Shown in pieces: positions 36,412-48,980 of a stretch of 64,000 nt of DNA. The notes under the pieces were generated by a model. The model saw nothing but the letters and a program-made list of their open reading frames with translations. It made no database searches and was not told the DNA's origin. The stretch is from positions 4,534,664-4,598,663 of the forward strand of contig VZDJ01000216.1 of NCBI GenBank assembly GCA_008694505.1, given 5' to 3'. Made by a program: the position numbers and the translations under genes. Positions within the stretch are counted from its first letter, which is position 1. Each line of letters starts with the position of its first letter. This DNA comes from Cyanoderma ruficeps. Lineage: Eukaryota > Chordata > Aves > Passeriformes > Timaliidae.

Positions 36412-36982
36412 TGTAGCTTTTTAATCTTCTTTTCTGTTAGAAGCAGGATTAAATGCTCAAGAGATGGATTTCATGTTCAGACTCAGATGTTTAATAATCC
36501 TTATCTACATTACAGTCTCACAAACTGTGAGTTGTAGCTAACAAAGTGAAAATGGCCCTGTCTCTATCTCTCTACAAAGCCTTTTAAGAACAAACTGTCC
36601 AATAATGAAATGGCACCTAAATTATTTTTACTTTTAACCCAATAACCAACCACCCATGGCCCACAATGTGGATTTTTCTACCCAATTACAAAACACTACC
36701 CAGACCCATGAAGAAGAAGGTGAAAAAGAAGGACTCAGCCTCCATCCTAAAACCTCCAGCTTGCTTTATATAAATATATTACAATATACTAAACCCTTAA
36801 GCTCTATGTTTTCCATCCTGTGATATCACACACTTCTACTCAAACTCCACACCCACAATCCCAGTGCTGTCACTCAATTTTGGAAGCCTTCTCCACGGCC
36901 TCAGGTCAATGCAGTGTTTGCTTGGGGGTCAGTGCCTGTCAGCACAGAAAGCCTGAAATTCTCAGTGCCCAGAGTCCCAACA
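36412..36982 (-). mobile_element. solo LTR, endogenous retrovirus family A (copy 2)
   Basis: A 571-bp copy of the LTR at 17314-17902, in the same orientation and collinear along its length. It starts TGTAGC and ends CCCAACA on the plus strand. Flanks are TATTTG (36406-36411) and TCTTTG (36983-36988), a 6-bp target-site duplication with one mismatch. The minus-strand poly(A) signal is the variant ATTAAA at 36490-36495. A TATATAAA box (minus strand) falls at about 36768-36775. Its flanks differ from those of the 17-kb copy, so the two are separate insertions and not the two ends of one provirus. Confidence 0.92.
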
Positions 36983-36988
36983 TCTTTG

Positions 36989-38505
36989 CCCTCCTCTCTC
37001 AGAGGTTTCTCCATCAGGGAGGACCCAGAGCCTGGCAGGGAGCCGTGGCTGGCAGGCTCAAGGTCTGAAATATTTATGTGAATGTAAATACTGAACACCT
37101 CCGACATGCAGGGCTGTTTGCATCCATGGCTCTGGCCTTGGCCTCCCTTCACGATGATCAGAAAGTGGTGGAAAATATTTATACTAACAGATTGTGAGCA
37201 GCTGTTTTAATGAAGCATTTATGTATTAGGCAAAGTCTAAATTGCCCCAAAATGGGACACATGTGTTTTATAAATACACTATTATGAAGAAGTGGGGAGT
37301 AAGAGATTCTGGATCCAGAAGGCTAATCCTCCTACACTTATTTATTTTGATAAAGAGTTTATATGCTGGAAAGAAGTGGTGTGGAAAGTGAGCGTGAGGC
37401 TTTCCAGGATGCAACCATGCTTCAAAAGTGCAGCAGAGGAGAGTTAACCTCTCCAGATCCAGCACATTGCCTCTAGATCCTGCACATCAGCTTATTTAAA
37501 AGTGATTCCACCCCTCCTGAGCAAGAAAACACCAATCAGGTGTGCACCTCTTTCTGTAGGAAGATGTGATTTAGAAGATGGATTTGGTTTTGCTTTGGAT
37601 CCAAACCCAAGCCTTGAAATACATTCAGTTCTCAGCTTTCCTAGCAGATGATTAAAGATGAGGAGCCTGATTCCTGAAGTCCTGTCACGTGTCAAATCCC
37701 AAAGTGCATTTCTTAGGAAGAATGGTCAATTACTTGATGCTGGTGCAAGTCTGCTAGAAAACAAACTGAAGGCAGGTTTTGGGGCTGACATCCTCTTTAT
37801 TTGCACATCAGCTCTGTGGCAGGTAGGAATGTAAAATGCCACTTTGGAAAGACTTCCTTTAACCACTATCTTCTCCACATCTTAGGAGTCTTTAGTTCAT
37901 AAAAATGCTGGGGGGAGGAGCACATGTGTGTGCAAAAGTGACACGTGCCCACTCTGCCAATTAAAACTGGAGGTCCTGCCTAGAAAGTTGTTGAGAGTTA
38001 AACTTTCTCATTCAAACAGCATGTGGCCCTGCTGGTCTGGGGAGGTTGTCATGGTTATCCCACATCAGCTGATGTCATCTCCTTTTCTGTAGAAATAAGT
38101 GCTTTTCAGCTGACCAGTTCAGGGTAAAGCTGTTTAAAATGCTAAGGCAGCCAGAGCAGCTCGCTGGGGTCTCTGCTATATGAGAAACATTAAAAAAAAA
38201 TAAATGCTGTGAATCACATGGCATTGCTAAATTGTGGGGGAACTGATGGGGAAACTGGTGTGGACATGCTTGGATGGGGCAGCCCCAAAGGTATTGTGGG
38301 TGCACAATGGTGGCACTAGGGAGAACGGCCGAGACTGGGAGCTCATTGAAGCAGCTGAATAGACAGAGGGAGAAAGGCAGTCAGAAACGTACAAAAGCCC
38401 AGAAAAATGTTGTTTGCCTTGTGACTTGGGGATTTTAAACCAGGGTGAGGATGCTGAGTGATAAACGGCTTTGGGATATTAAATGTCAGGTCTGAGGGGT
38501 TGGCA
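36989..38505. other. unique noncoding DNA
   Basis: Nothing recognised. Short open frames only. Confidence 0.55.
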
Positions 38506-38636
38506 TGTGTGTGTCCAGGGTTTGAGCCCTGCAGGAATGACGCTGTTCTGCTGGGGAGGAAGGGCCCTTTGCCCTTGTGTGTGTCCAGGGTTTGAGCCCT
38601 GCAGGAGTGACACAAAGGAAGGGCCCTTTGCAATGC
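38506..38636. repeat. 70-bp tandem duplication, about two copies
   Basis: Copy one starts at 38506 and copy two at 38576, both with TGTGTGTGTCCAGGGTTTGA, then GCCCTGCAGGA(A/G)TGAC and, after a variable part, GGAAGGGCCCTTTGC. The second copy lacks about 12 bases of the variable part (CTGTTCTGCTGG region). This is a recent-looking local duplication with no other known copies in the window. Confidence 0.9.
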
Positions 38637-38969
38637 ACAGAACCTGTCACACACTTTCTGCCCAGCAGTGGTGGCTGAGCGTGCAGCTCCCAGTGGTGCA
38701 AAGGATGTGGAGCCCAAAGTTTGCGGTAAAATTCAGGAAAAAGACACGAGCAAGGAGTTTTAAAATCTTGTTGAGGAGAGGGTGAAGGTGGCAAAGCAGG
38801 GGCTGCTAAAGTGGTGTTTTGATGTAACTTCATGCACACTTGTGATAAGGGCTTTTTCCAGCCCTGGATATGGTTCCTCATGAGTTGAGAGCTCATCTTG
38901 CCCCTGGGAATGGCAGGTCTGTTCTTGTTGTACAGCTTCATGGAAGGAGCAGGTCTCATTGTTTCAGAT

Positions 38970-39025
38970 TTAAGGTTGGGCTTGATGCCTTAAGGGTCTT
39001 TTCCAACCTTTGTTGCTATTAATTA
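38970..39025 (+). mobile_element. very short CR1 LINE 3' tail
   Basis: About 50 bases match the CR1 3' end: GGTTGGGCTTGATGCCTTAA followed by GGGTCTTTTCCAACCTTTG. The usual TTCTATGA tail is eroded. Upstream similarity is absent, as is common in heavily 5'-truncated insertions. Confidence 0.7.
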
Positions 39026-41233
39026 GTTGAAGATGCTGCCCCAGGAAAGCACGTGTCCTTGCATCTCTGTGCACCTGCTCCAGAGGCAGGAGAGGAGCTC
39101 GATCAAACCGTGGCAGAAAGCAGATCTGAGGGTTTCTCAGTTTTCTCTGGTACTCATGGGCAGGTATGGAAATGCTCCCAGCAGCACATGGGAGCTCTCT
39201 GAGATCTGGGGAGGGTTGAGGAGACTTAAATGCTCTTTGGGGTGTTGGAAACTACAGAGCTGGTGGAGTTTGAATATCCTCCTGGTGCCTATTCCTTTAT
39301 TAAACATGACTAAAAAGTGCTGTGAGGGTCAAGAGTTCCAGGGCAGGAATAATGAGAGGAAGGGACAAAGAAACAGGCAGTGTTGCTGAATATGACTCAT
39401 TTTCTTTGGAATCTTGGCTGTAGAAACAACAATCCTGCTCATCGTTTTACAAATGCTTTTACAAACCCTTAAACATGGGATGTTACTGCTAAGTGTTGAC
39501 CAAAATGCTCTGAGCTTGAAAGCTTCATTAATCTGGATGAAAACATGTAAAATGATAAGATAATCTGTGCTTCCAGTCACAGCACTGTAAACCAATTGCT
39601 TGGTTTCACACCAGTGTAAATGGGAGAAGAATATGCTTTAATCTTTTTATTTTCTTCTCCTCTTTTTTTTTTTTTTTNGCTGAAGATCTATGTCCAAACT
39701 CGCTCTTCAGGGCTGGAAGATATTTTTTCTGTTAAGTTAAAAAAAATGGAGATCCAATCCCTGGAGGAAACCTGATCAGAGACAGGCTGGCTTCCACACA
39801 CACTCCAGGCCTATTGATCTCCCCTGTCCTCTCTGCCCTCTCAGTCTATAGGTTATGGAAACAATGTCTGTCAGCAGCAGCTCTGCTTTCTGTGCTGGTT
39901 ATTAACTTTCTGGCAGAAGGGAGTCTGCTCTCCCTTTATGGGGTCCCAAGACCCACAACAAACTTAACAACCCAAAGGGAATATCTCCAGGAACTACCCA
40001 TTTTACACGAATCCCAGTGTTTTCTTAAAAAGGAATAAAGTCTCAGGACTCTTTAGCTGTACAAGGGTTGAACAAATGCAATGAGAAGTGCACAAAATGT
40101 CTTTTTAAACCTTACATTTGGGCAGGTATCTAATGTGTTTTATTGCTCAGAGTGCAACCTGTTGTCTGTCACCTTTTGTTTCATGACTTTGCACAGGGGA
40201 AAAGAATCACAATTTCATCTGCTGGGCATGCAAATATTGAGAATACTTTAAACTACTGGGACAAATTCTGTGAGAAATAAATTCCGGTGACATTCTTTGC
40301 CCCCAAAGTTAAAGTTTGCTTCAGTGCCACTTCAAAGCCCTTTCACCAAAATCTGAACCCTGTGCCAATGGAGTGAGTAGGAAATCACAGCAGCTCACTG
40401 CAGTTCTCCAAATTTCTGTAGGGGAGATGGGGATGTTGTCTGGGGGATTTTAGACCAAACTTTCAATCTCTGTGCCCCAAATAGAAACAATTAGTTGTCA
40501 CTCATAAAGTCACCCTAGGACACTGTTTTTGCTCTGAATTCTGCCACTGAACTGGGCTGTGTCCAAAGCTCTGGCAGGGCCCCTCCAGCACTTCAGTCTA
40601 CTCACACTTGTGCCTGAAAATAGAACATTATAGTTTTGTTTATTTGTGGGCAGCTCATCCTGCCCCTTCAACTCACACACTTCTGCTGTGTATTAATAAC
40701 TTGCTCTTGATCTTAGAATAGTCACAGTGCGGGTGAATCTTCAGAGAGTCTGAGGGTCTTATTTTGGGAAAGCAGTTGTGAGTCCTATAAACCAATATAT
40801 CATAAAACTGAGCTGAATCTAGGGCAGCCCTTGGAGAAATTCAGCAGAATGTTTGAGCAGCGTAACACACTGCTAAATTCCACTCTCCACATCACCAGGA
40901 TGTGTCAGAAAAATACTCACTCATTGTTTCCAGATTGTTTGCTTCATCTGAATCCTTTGTGCTGTGGACACACCATGTTTGCAGAGCTGATGTCCCAGGG
41001 CATTTATTTGCCCTGTGGGTCCAGCAGCCCGTGCAGCAGTTGCTGGGACTGAGCTGGTCTCTGCTGTCATCCTGGTGCTCGAGTTGCCTCCCCACTTGTT
41101 GTCACGTGAGGCATTCCAAGGAGAAATCCTGAGGTGCTTGAAGGGAGCTTATGAAAAGGGAGAGAGAGATTATTACAAGGACAGAGAGTGAAAGGACAAT
41201 GGGGAAGGGGTTGTGAAGGAAAAATGAGAGATT
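39026..41233. other. unique noncoding DNA; poly-T with an N at 39678
   Basis: No gene was recognised. A T homopolymer at 39663-39677 ends in a single unresolved base (39678). The open frame at 39027-39389 (120 codons) has no recognisable content. Confidence 0.5.
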
Positions 41234-41463
41234 TAGCGTAGCTGTTAGGAGGAAATCCTTACCTGTGAGGGTGGGCAGGCCCTGGCACAGGGTGCCCAGA
41301 GAAGCTGTGGCTGCCCCTGGATCCCTGGCAGTGCCCAAGGCCAGGGTGGACACTGGGGCTTGGAGCAGCCTGGGACAGTGGAAGGTGTCCCTGCCCATAG
41401 CAAGGGTGCCACTGGGTGATCTTTAGGGTCCCTTCCAACCCAAACCATTCCATGATTCTATGA
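41234..41463 (+). mobile_element. CR1 LINE, short 3' fragment
   Basis: Sense-strand CR1 3' end with GGCAGGCCCTGGCACAGGGT, GCCCAGAGAAGCTGTGGCTG and GGAAGGTGTCCCTGCCCAT, ending CCATTCCATGATTCTATGA. It is 5'-truncated and belongs to the same general CR1 type as the minus-strand copy at 27834-28375, judging from shared wording of the 3' end. Confidence 0.95.
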
Positions 41464-44400
41464 AGTCAGCAGAAAGAACCCCACACTCTGGGGGTCTGTG
41501 GAATCATTTGAGCTTCCTGGCAGCAAAGGCGCCGGGATGGGAATGGAGGGAGGGTGGAGAAGGCTGGTGATGCTTTGCTGAAAGCTGTGAGCCATGATTC
41601 CACTGCCGTACTTGGATTCAAGTCTGAATTTCCTACAGATTCCCTGGCTGATGCCTCAAAGGCTCCAAGCCCTCAGAGCAAATCTGGAAGCAGTTTGGTG
41701 CAGGCCATTTGGTTTCAAGTAGAAACCAGGTGGAACTGTAAGCTGTTGACCAAACTTTTCTGTTTTTTTGATCTCACCCAAACACGCAGAAACTGAGGGA
41801 ATGTCAATGTGAAACTCTGTGAGCCTAAACCTGAGCACAGGCTGTGCCTTGCTTGCTTTTGACTTCTGACAACAACACTGGTGTCCCTCCATGGTAAATC
41901 GTGTGGTGTCTTCATGTTGTAACTGGGGATTGAGCTGGATCATCACATTTTAGACAGCATTAAATGAAGACTGGGCTTTGGAAAGGTGAAAGATTCCCTG
42001 TGCCTGTATCTAGACCCTTAAAGTCTGGCTCCTCCTGCCAAAAAAGGGGTCTAATATTTTATCTGGCTCTCCATTTGGAAAAGTGCTCTTGGCTACCTTT
42101 CCTTTGCTACCCCTTCAGCTGGAATATATGACATTTTCCCCACTCACTATACATGTAGAAATTTCTGCGAGCATTCCTGCTTTCACTTGTCTGAAATATT
42201 CCAATTATACACCATTGATGACTTGGCAAAGCACAGCTTTTGGAAACTGTATTCCTTCAGCCTGGGCTCTTCTTTACAGCGCTCCCTAATGGGTGTGAAA
42301 TCTCCCTCCTTGCCCTGCAGCCTGTGTCAAAGTTGCTTTTCTGTAAATTTTCTGTGCGTGTCCCTGGACCTCGTTAGGCCACGAAGGCTGGGCTTGTTCA
42401 GCCCTTGGGAGCTCCCTGGGGCTTGCAAAACATCTCCTGTTTCAGCACCTGCCCTTCCTGCAGGGGCTCATGTCAATGTTCTCCTGACCTGCTGCCTGGT
42501 TTAGCTGAGGATTCATTAGCCTGTGGTCGGTGGTTCTGGTGTCTCTTGGTCCTTGGTTTTTGTACCTGCTGAAGAAATGAAGGCTGCTGTATCTTATTCT
42601 GCCCCATCCCTCCTGATTGCAAGTTAGTTCAGGTACTGAAGGTAGTTCTGTCCTTTGCTGTGCAGGTGTTCTTGAACTTTTTCCCTTGCTCTGTTTCTTT
42701 TTGGGATTTTTTTTTGACTTCCCACTTCCACTCTTCGCTAGACCTGTAGAGCAAATGATTAACTCGTGGTGAAACTGTTTTTAATTTCTTTTTTTTTTTT
42801 TAATGGCTGTGAGCCAAGACCCCATGCATGGTTTAGCTGCCTAATTTTCCTGATTTCACCATGATGGTCATTCGTGCCTCTGGAATTGGAATCAGAAAGG
42901 GGGTGCTGACAGGTCACCCCAGGACTGTCCCTTGCAGAGGTGTGCTGTCCCAGCTGTGGGACCTTGGGCAGATCACAGGGCTGGATGGGGAACACTGGAA
43001 GTCGTTCTTTTCCTCCAGAAAATGTTGCCCACAAAGTTTCAGACAACAAAGATGAGGCCTTTGAGGCATGACTCTAATCTCAGTAAATAAACAACCACAG
43101 AAATAATTTGGGTGTAGTGTGCTGTTGTGGAGCAGTTGCAGTGTGTTTATGCTGTCAGCGAAGGCGAAAATAAATGAAAGTGGGATTTTTTTTCTGCCTT
43201 TTTTTTTTTCTTTCTGTTTTGTTGTTATTTAAATGGTTGGCTCCCCCAAGCCTCTGAGTTAAGGCAGTGCAGAGTCCCACAGCCATCCTGCCCCTAGAGT
43301 CACTGGCTGGACATTGGTGAGGAAGAGGAAAGAAATATCTTGTCAGCAAGTGAGGAGAAACTTATACTCAGCGGAAAGTTTTTTCCCTAATCCCTAAAAG
43401 ATTGGTTTATGGCTCGAAGGCTGCAGGCTTTGTATCCCTGACAAACATCAGCCTGCCTGGTGTAACATTAGGTGCTGTCATCTTGACAAATATATAAAAA
43501 AACCCCGTCTTTGATTTCTGATAAGCAAAGAAACTTGAGCAAACCGTGTGCCAGTGAGTAATCCGGATTGTCTGGTTGTTGTGCAAGGGCTGTGTGAAGA
43601 GATGCTGTGGCAGCAAGCAGGGCTGTGTGGATGCTGAGAGGTGTTTGGGACTTGTTTGCTGACAGAAGGGAAGATCTGATGAGATAGGCAGGTATTGCAG
43701 CAGCGTGTGGCATAAGAGCTCTTGGTCCACACAAACAACACTCCTACAATGGGTGTTTTGGAGAGATGTGGGGATTTTCAGAGCTGCTGCAAGCATTTGG
43801 TGAAAATGGCTTTAGAGAAGCAGGGCTGTTGTTGTCCTGGAGGATGACTGTGTTTGCAGAGCATCCAGGCCAGGGCAGGCTGGGCTGGACTGGGGCTCAG
43901 GGCAAGAAAAGCAGCAATTTAATCCTGATGGATTTGGGGCAGAGGTTGGTGCTACAAGTTAAGCATGACTTATCAGGCACAAAGTACACTGGAGATCAGA
44001 AAAACCTCACAAGAGAGGTGCTCTGTAATTAATATTCCTCCAAGTCTCTGCTGTTATCAAGCCAGATGGGGCCTTGGAAGTGCCTTTACCAGCCTGCCAC
44101 CTCAGGCAGGTGTGCCACCTCTGGTGCTGGTGTGCCAGCATCCCTGGCACCAGATTCATGGGCAGGATTGGGCCCTTGGTGCCTGTCACCTGCAGCTGAG
44201 CTATTTGTGCAAGGCGAGGAGCAAGGGACAGCCAGGGACTCCTCCCTAACCACTGAAACAAGTCCAGCAGGACTTCCTGCCACCATCTTCCAGGTGAGCT
44301 GGTGCCAGCCCTGTGTCACCAGCCTTCAGGGAACGTGGTCACAAAGGAACTCCTTGGAGGGACCAATGCTGTGGTGAGCAGGAGGTGTTGGCTTGACAAC

Positions 44401-47400
44401 ACCCTACATAAAACCCAGACATGAATTCTGCCCTTGTCTTCTGCTGTAGGGATGTATCAGCTGTCTTCTCAGTCTCAGATATTTAAGGGAGAATCCTTGC
44501 TGTTCTTCCCTGTTTTGGCCAAGGCTGAGCTCAGCTGCAAGTAGAAAAAAGCCCATTAAACAAAATAGACAATTTTGAGTTGAATCTGGAGTGTGGACAT
44601 ATATGCTTGACATATTCATCCTTTTATTTATAACATGCATCCATTGAGCAGCAGGAGAATTGAAGCTGGGCAGGATAATTGTAGGTATTAGGCTCCAGTG
44701 CAGAGGAAGAAGATAATTTTTGGCTTGGAGGAGTTGGTTGCATGGCTAGTTTAACAGCCTTCTGTAACCTGCAGAGCAAATGTATTTGCTTTGGCTCCTG
44801 AACAACCTAAACACTTGGAGAGCTTCAGCTGTGCTGCTCACAGTGGGTTTATCTGCATTTGTGTCAGAGCTGTGTCAGAGCTGCAGCCAGTGGCTCCTCC
44901 AGCATCATCTCACCCCTCTCTGTTGGAGCAGGCACCCAAATCCGCCTGGGTGCAGAGGGCCCCGAGGATGCTGCACATCCCTGCAGCTCCTCACCCCCCC
45001 TCTCTGCTGTAGTTGCTCTTGGATACACTTGCAAAGGGATTGTAGGACTGGGATGGTCCAAAACTCCTAAAGACACTGGAGAAAGACACTCCTAAAAGCC
45101 CCTGGAGACACTGCTGGTATGTTGGTACTCAATAATCAGCTCTGGAGCCCCTCTGAAGCTGAGGTTTGGCAGCTGGCATCCCCAGCAGCTCCTGCTCTGG
45201 GCAGTGCTGAACTGGGCAGGGCAAATAAGGAGCTCCCATCCTGCCTGGACTGGGAATGCCCATTGGGAACACCTCCAACCCATGGCAGGCTACTAAAGCC
45301 ATCCTGTGCTGTGGCGAGCGTTGTTCCTCTGCTTTTTTCTTTCCTCTTAAACAGATCCATGTGCCACCACTTCCTTTCCCCTTTGTTCTCCTGAGCTTGC
45401 TGGAATATGGGTACCAAAGGCACGAGGCTTTTGGAGCAGCCATGGGCCTGCTGGGCTCCCTGCCTGCAGCCAGGGATGAAAGCAGAACCAGGAGGGGAGT
45501 GTGTGGAGTGATGCTTCACGTTGGGTTTGTGTGCAGCTTTCCAAGACAAACACCAGCCTGCCTCCCTGCTAGCCCTTCTTCTCCCTCCAGATTCCCAGAG
45601 CATGACTCGGAGAGGGGTAGTGGATACCAAAGGAAAGTGCCAAAATTCATTGTTTGACTTTGTCAGGCTCGGTAAAACGGTCTGATGTTGGTGGGAGGTT
45701 CTGTTTTCATAGAGAAAGCCTTGAAGAAAATAAAACAAAACCAACTCCCCCTCCCATCCTGGGGCCTCCTGTCCCGGGTTTCAGGTTGGGGCCAGGGCTG
45801 CTGACTCATCGAATGTGCAGGTGCTGGAGCCTTCCCATGGGGAGCACCACCTCACCACCTGCCCTCTGGGACAGTTTTTGTTTTTTTTAAGCTTTTGCCC
45901 TGATTTTCACAGCAGACCGGATCCTGGATCACCTTATCCTTCTGGGTGCAGGTCCACCAGTTTGCAGAGCATTGCTTTGCATCAGCCACATGAATCTGCT
46001 CCAGCACATAATTTGGCCCCATGCCTCTCTGCTTTCCTTTTTCTGTACCACAGGAAGCAGCATTTATAAAATCTCTAATGATCCCGTCAGCTTTTATACA
46101 TTTCCTGTCTTGCTTCATAAATGAAAGAGGAAAACACAGCACTTGTGACCTGAATTACTTTGGGTTGTGTTTGCCGTATGTGGTGTTAGTCACTAGTCTG
46201 CTTTGCCTCTGTCATCTGTGATGCCAGGGTGGCTGTGTCTGCTGCCATGTCCTTATCAAAATCCTGCCAACTTCAACACTTCCAGAACAACCCTTCTTCT
46301 CCCTTCTGATTCAGGAGGAATCAGAGGGAGGAAATTGCTTTACCTTTTGGAGTCATAGAGAAAACCTGGAAAATGTGCATCTTTCTCACTCTACAGACTA
46401 AGTAGCAGCAGGCAAATAAATAGAACATATGTTCTGTTACTAAAGAAGAAAGACTTTTCATTTTTAAGAAGTTAGATTGGGGTTTTTGTGAAGGTTCTTT
46501 TTGAGACCACAGGGGTGACCTACCCAACACACATGCTGAATTACCTCTGTGCAGGAGACTCTCTGGTTTGACACATGCATTCTTGAGGTCACAAATGGAT
46601 TTACTGGGGGATGCAAGAAAGAAGTCCTGAGAGCTCTAACCACACGCCTGACAGTAGTTTTCAACCCTACATTAGTGCTGTCTCTATTTTCTGTGGTGCA
46701 GTTTTCAAAGAGCAGCCCCACCTCAGTTTTCCTTTGCCGACAGCCAAGGACTTCAGGGGTTTGCACAGGTTTTCTCAGATCCACAAGGTAAGTGGAGCTG
46801 TAACTGTGAAAAACTCCTCAAAGCCAAGGGTTTTAGAGGTATCAGCATCTTGATGGATGCTGTTGTGTTCCAGCAATCCCTGCTCACCCAAGGGACCACG
46901 TCCCACCAGTGCTCACCATGGGTGCTCCTCAGGAGGCTGATTCCTGCAGCACCTTGCAGGGCATGGGGCAGGACAGGGGTTTTCTCCTTGGTGTGTATAA
47001 GAGCAGCAAATTTTGGACCACTTTATGACTAAAGATGGGGAAGGTTAACTCTTGTATTCTCGTTACCTTGAACCTTCCTGATGTTATTTCCTGAACTGGT
47101 GGAAAACTTAAAACCCCAGACCAGACATTAACTGTGGAGTTGAAAGATATTTTATTCCATTCCCCCTCTTTGCTGCCTTGTTTTTATCTTCAGAAGCTCT
47201 CTTGGAATACCAATCCTACCCATAACTTCGTGAAACTTCGGGGCCAAGTGCCTGGAAACTGTATCAGGCCAGCTTCTAAGCATGCAGCACTGGAAATAAA
47301 AGTAATTTTTGTAGTCTTTGGAGCTTAACCAGACTGAAAACTAGACAAAGCAAGCAGAAAAATCCTGTCCTGACTGCTATAAAGAGAATCTATTTAATAG

Positions 47401-48158
47401 CAGTTATGAAATGGCAATGCTATAACCAGGTGTCTTGAGCAAGGAATAAAGTGGTTGAAGTGATGCATAAAAAATTTCAAGTGTGCTTTCTTCATCCAAA
47501 ATAGGGAGCAAACGGCCAAGGACATCACCAGTTAAACAGGCTGTTAAACCAGCTTTGGGGGGAGCTGAATGCACTTTTGCAAGAGGAAGAAATCAGAAGG
47601 ACCAGCTGTGAGCTGGACAGTTTGCAGCTGAGATGAGGTAATATGGTCAAATATGCGCCTCTGCGAGTGAGGTTAGTCATTTATTCCCTTCAAAGGCTTT
47701 CCTATGTCTACGCAGTCTGAAAATTATTTTGACAGTTAATATCAGCCTGGCCCAGGCCAGAGTTGTTCTGCTGCTGCTGGTAGTGCTGAAGCAGCAGAGG
47801 AGCAGGCAGATCTGCAGCCCAGCTCGGGGATGCTTTGATCTGTAGGATCCCCAGTGACCCAGAGGAAACCCTGAGTGCAGATTATCCTTATCAGCCACTC
47901 GAGCTGAGGTCACATGAAGTCAGTCAGAAAGCAGCTGAGCTGACCCTGCTGTGTTTGACTCCAGCAGTGGCCAAGGATGGGAAGATGTGGGGAGCTGTGC
48001 TGAGGCTACCAGGGAAGGGAATCCCCAGTCTGCTTGTGCTGGGTGGGGTATCCCACACCTTGGTACAGTCTCCCTGGGAATCAGGCCATGTATGCACAGG
48101 CTGCTTTTTCTGTTGGTGTCCTCAGGTGCAGATTTTTGTCTTCAGGACTAAGTGGAAG
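41464..48158. other. 6.7 kb of unique noncoding DNA
   Basis: No transposon or exon was recognised. T-rich homopolymers lie near 42790 and 43190. Minus-strand open frame 45136-45744 (202 codons) overlaps plus-strand frames and resembles nothing known. An 11-bp unit (GTGTCAGAGCT) is doubled near 44861-44882. Confidence 0.5.
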
Positions 48159-48608
48159 TGATGCCTTAAGTTTTAGCTTTTATGTTTTTCGGATCAGTCC
48201 TGCTTTAGTGTAGAACTCTAAAACTCCATAGCCTGTCAGCTGCTCTTCTCCCATTTTATTCAGACAAAACAATTTCTCCCTAGGCCTGAAACTCAAGGAC
48301 ACCTTACTGTCTCAGGCCCTGAAAAATGTCAACAACAGTGAATTTGGTGGGGGGGGGGAACTTGGAATAAGTTACTTCATTACCTGAAGCTATTTGTTTA
48401 AAAGTTAATTGGACAATTAATCTCTAACATGCAAATAGACCAAACTTTTATCTGCCTGAAAAACTCGTGACCGTTGCCCATCTTGGGTGTAGCCTCTGTG
48501 AGGTCTTGCACTGCCCAAGGTGCTTCTGTTGAAGGCCTTTAATAAATACCTGCCCTTTATCTTTCAACTCTGTCTAGCCTCTGTTCTAGGCAGCCTCTCC
48601 AGGCATCA
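48159..48608 (+). mobile_element. solo LTR, endogenous retrovirus family C (copy 1)
   Basis: A 450-bp unit starts TGATGCCTTAAG and ends CCAGGCATCA, an inverted terminal repeat with TG...CA ends. It is collinear with 59786-60229: shared landmarks include GACAATTAATCTCTAACATG, CTTGGGTGTAGCC, TGCCCAAGGTG and GGCCTTTAATAAATA. The plus-strand AATAAA is at 48541-48546. Flanks are GAAG (48155-48158) and GAAC (48609-48612), compatible with a 4-bp target-site duplication with one change. A 10-base G run lies inside (48349-48358). Four-base duplications are typical of gammaretrovirus-like (ERV1) elements, so that class is inferred. No internal genes adjoin it. Confidence 0.85.
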
Positions 48609-48830
48609 GAACAACAACCTTGATGCTTGTCCAGCCTGCTCAGCTCCACTGATGTGCCTCTTGTGTTCCTGGAGCCTCCACAGTGCCCAGCACAGGGAGC
48701 TGAGGAGCTCCAGGGGTTGCTGTGGTGTGAGTTGGAGCAGGGGATGGCCCTGTCCCAGACCACAGAGAGCACTGACACTTGACTTCTTTAAAACCAACAC
48801 CAATCTGTGGCACAGCACAGAGCCCTGAGA
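48609..48830. other. short unique interval between LTR and minisatellite
   Basis: Nothing recognised. Confidence 0.6.
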
Positions 48831-48980
48831 CCCCCAGCCCCTGAATGCTGATCCCAGCCCCTGAATGCTGACCCCAACCCCTGAATGCTGACCCCAACCC
48901 CTGCCTGCTAATCCCAACCCCTGCCTGCTAATCCCAACCCCTGAATACTGACCCCAACCCCTGCATGCTGACCCCAACCC
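48831..48980. repeat. 20-bp minisatellite, about 7.5 units
   Basis: Seven complete 20-bp units run from 48841 to 48980, preceded by half a unit. The common form is CTGAATGCTGACCCCAACCC; variants are CTGCCTGCTAATCCC (two adjacent identical units) and CTGAATACTG. Spacing is exact, with no indels between units. Because 20 is not a multiple of 3, the open frames through it run through all three phases, so it is unlikely to encode a repeat protein. The minus strand is G-rich, with GGGGTTGGGG-like blocks. Confidence 0.95.

Noticed and set aside
17314..36982. The LTRs at 17.3 and 36.4 kb as the two ends of one provirus
   Set aside because: Each has its own 6-bp duplication, the interval is far longer than a retrovirus, and it contains CR1 copies and another LTR but no retroviral genes.
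39780..40050. A fifth LTR family (AATAAAG near 40034)
   Set aside because: No TG...CA boundaries, target duplication or second copy could be found.
42370..42420. CR1 fragment around GGCTGGGCTTGTTCAGCC
   Set aside because: One short resemblance without the adjoining CR1 sequence on either side.
45136..45744. 202-codon minus-strand open frame as a gene
   Set aside because: Composition and lack of motifs look like chance translation of noncoding DNA; plus-strand frames overlap it.
48831..48980. CRISPR array
   Set aside because: Units are directly contiguous 20-mers without spacers, in a bird-type genomic context. It is a minisatellite.
48831..48980. Interstitial telomere repeat
   Set aside because: The minus strand has GGGGTTGGGG blocks but no TTAGGG units, and the period is 20 bp.
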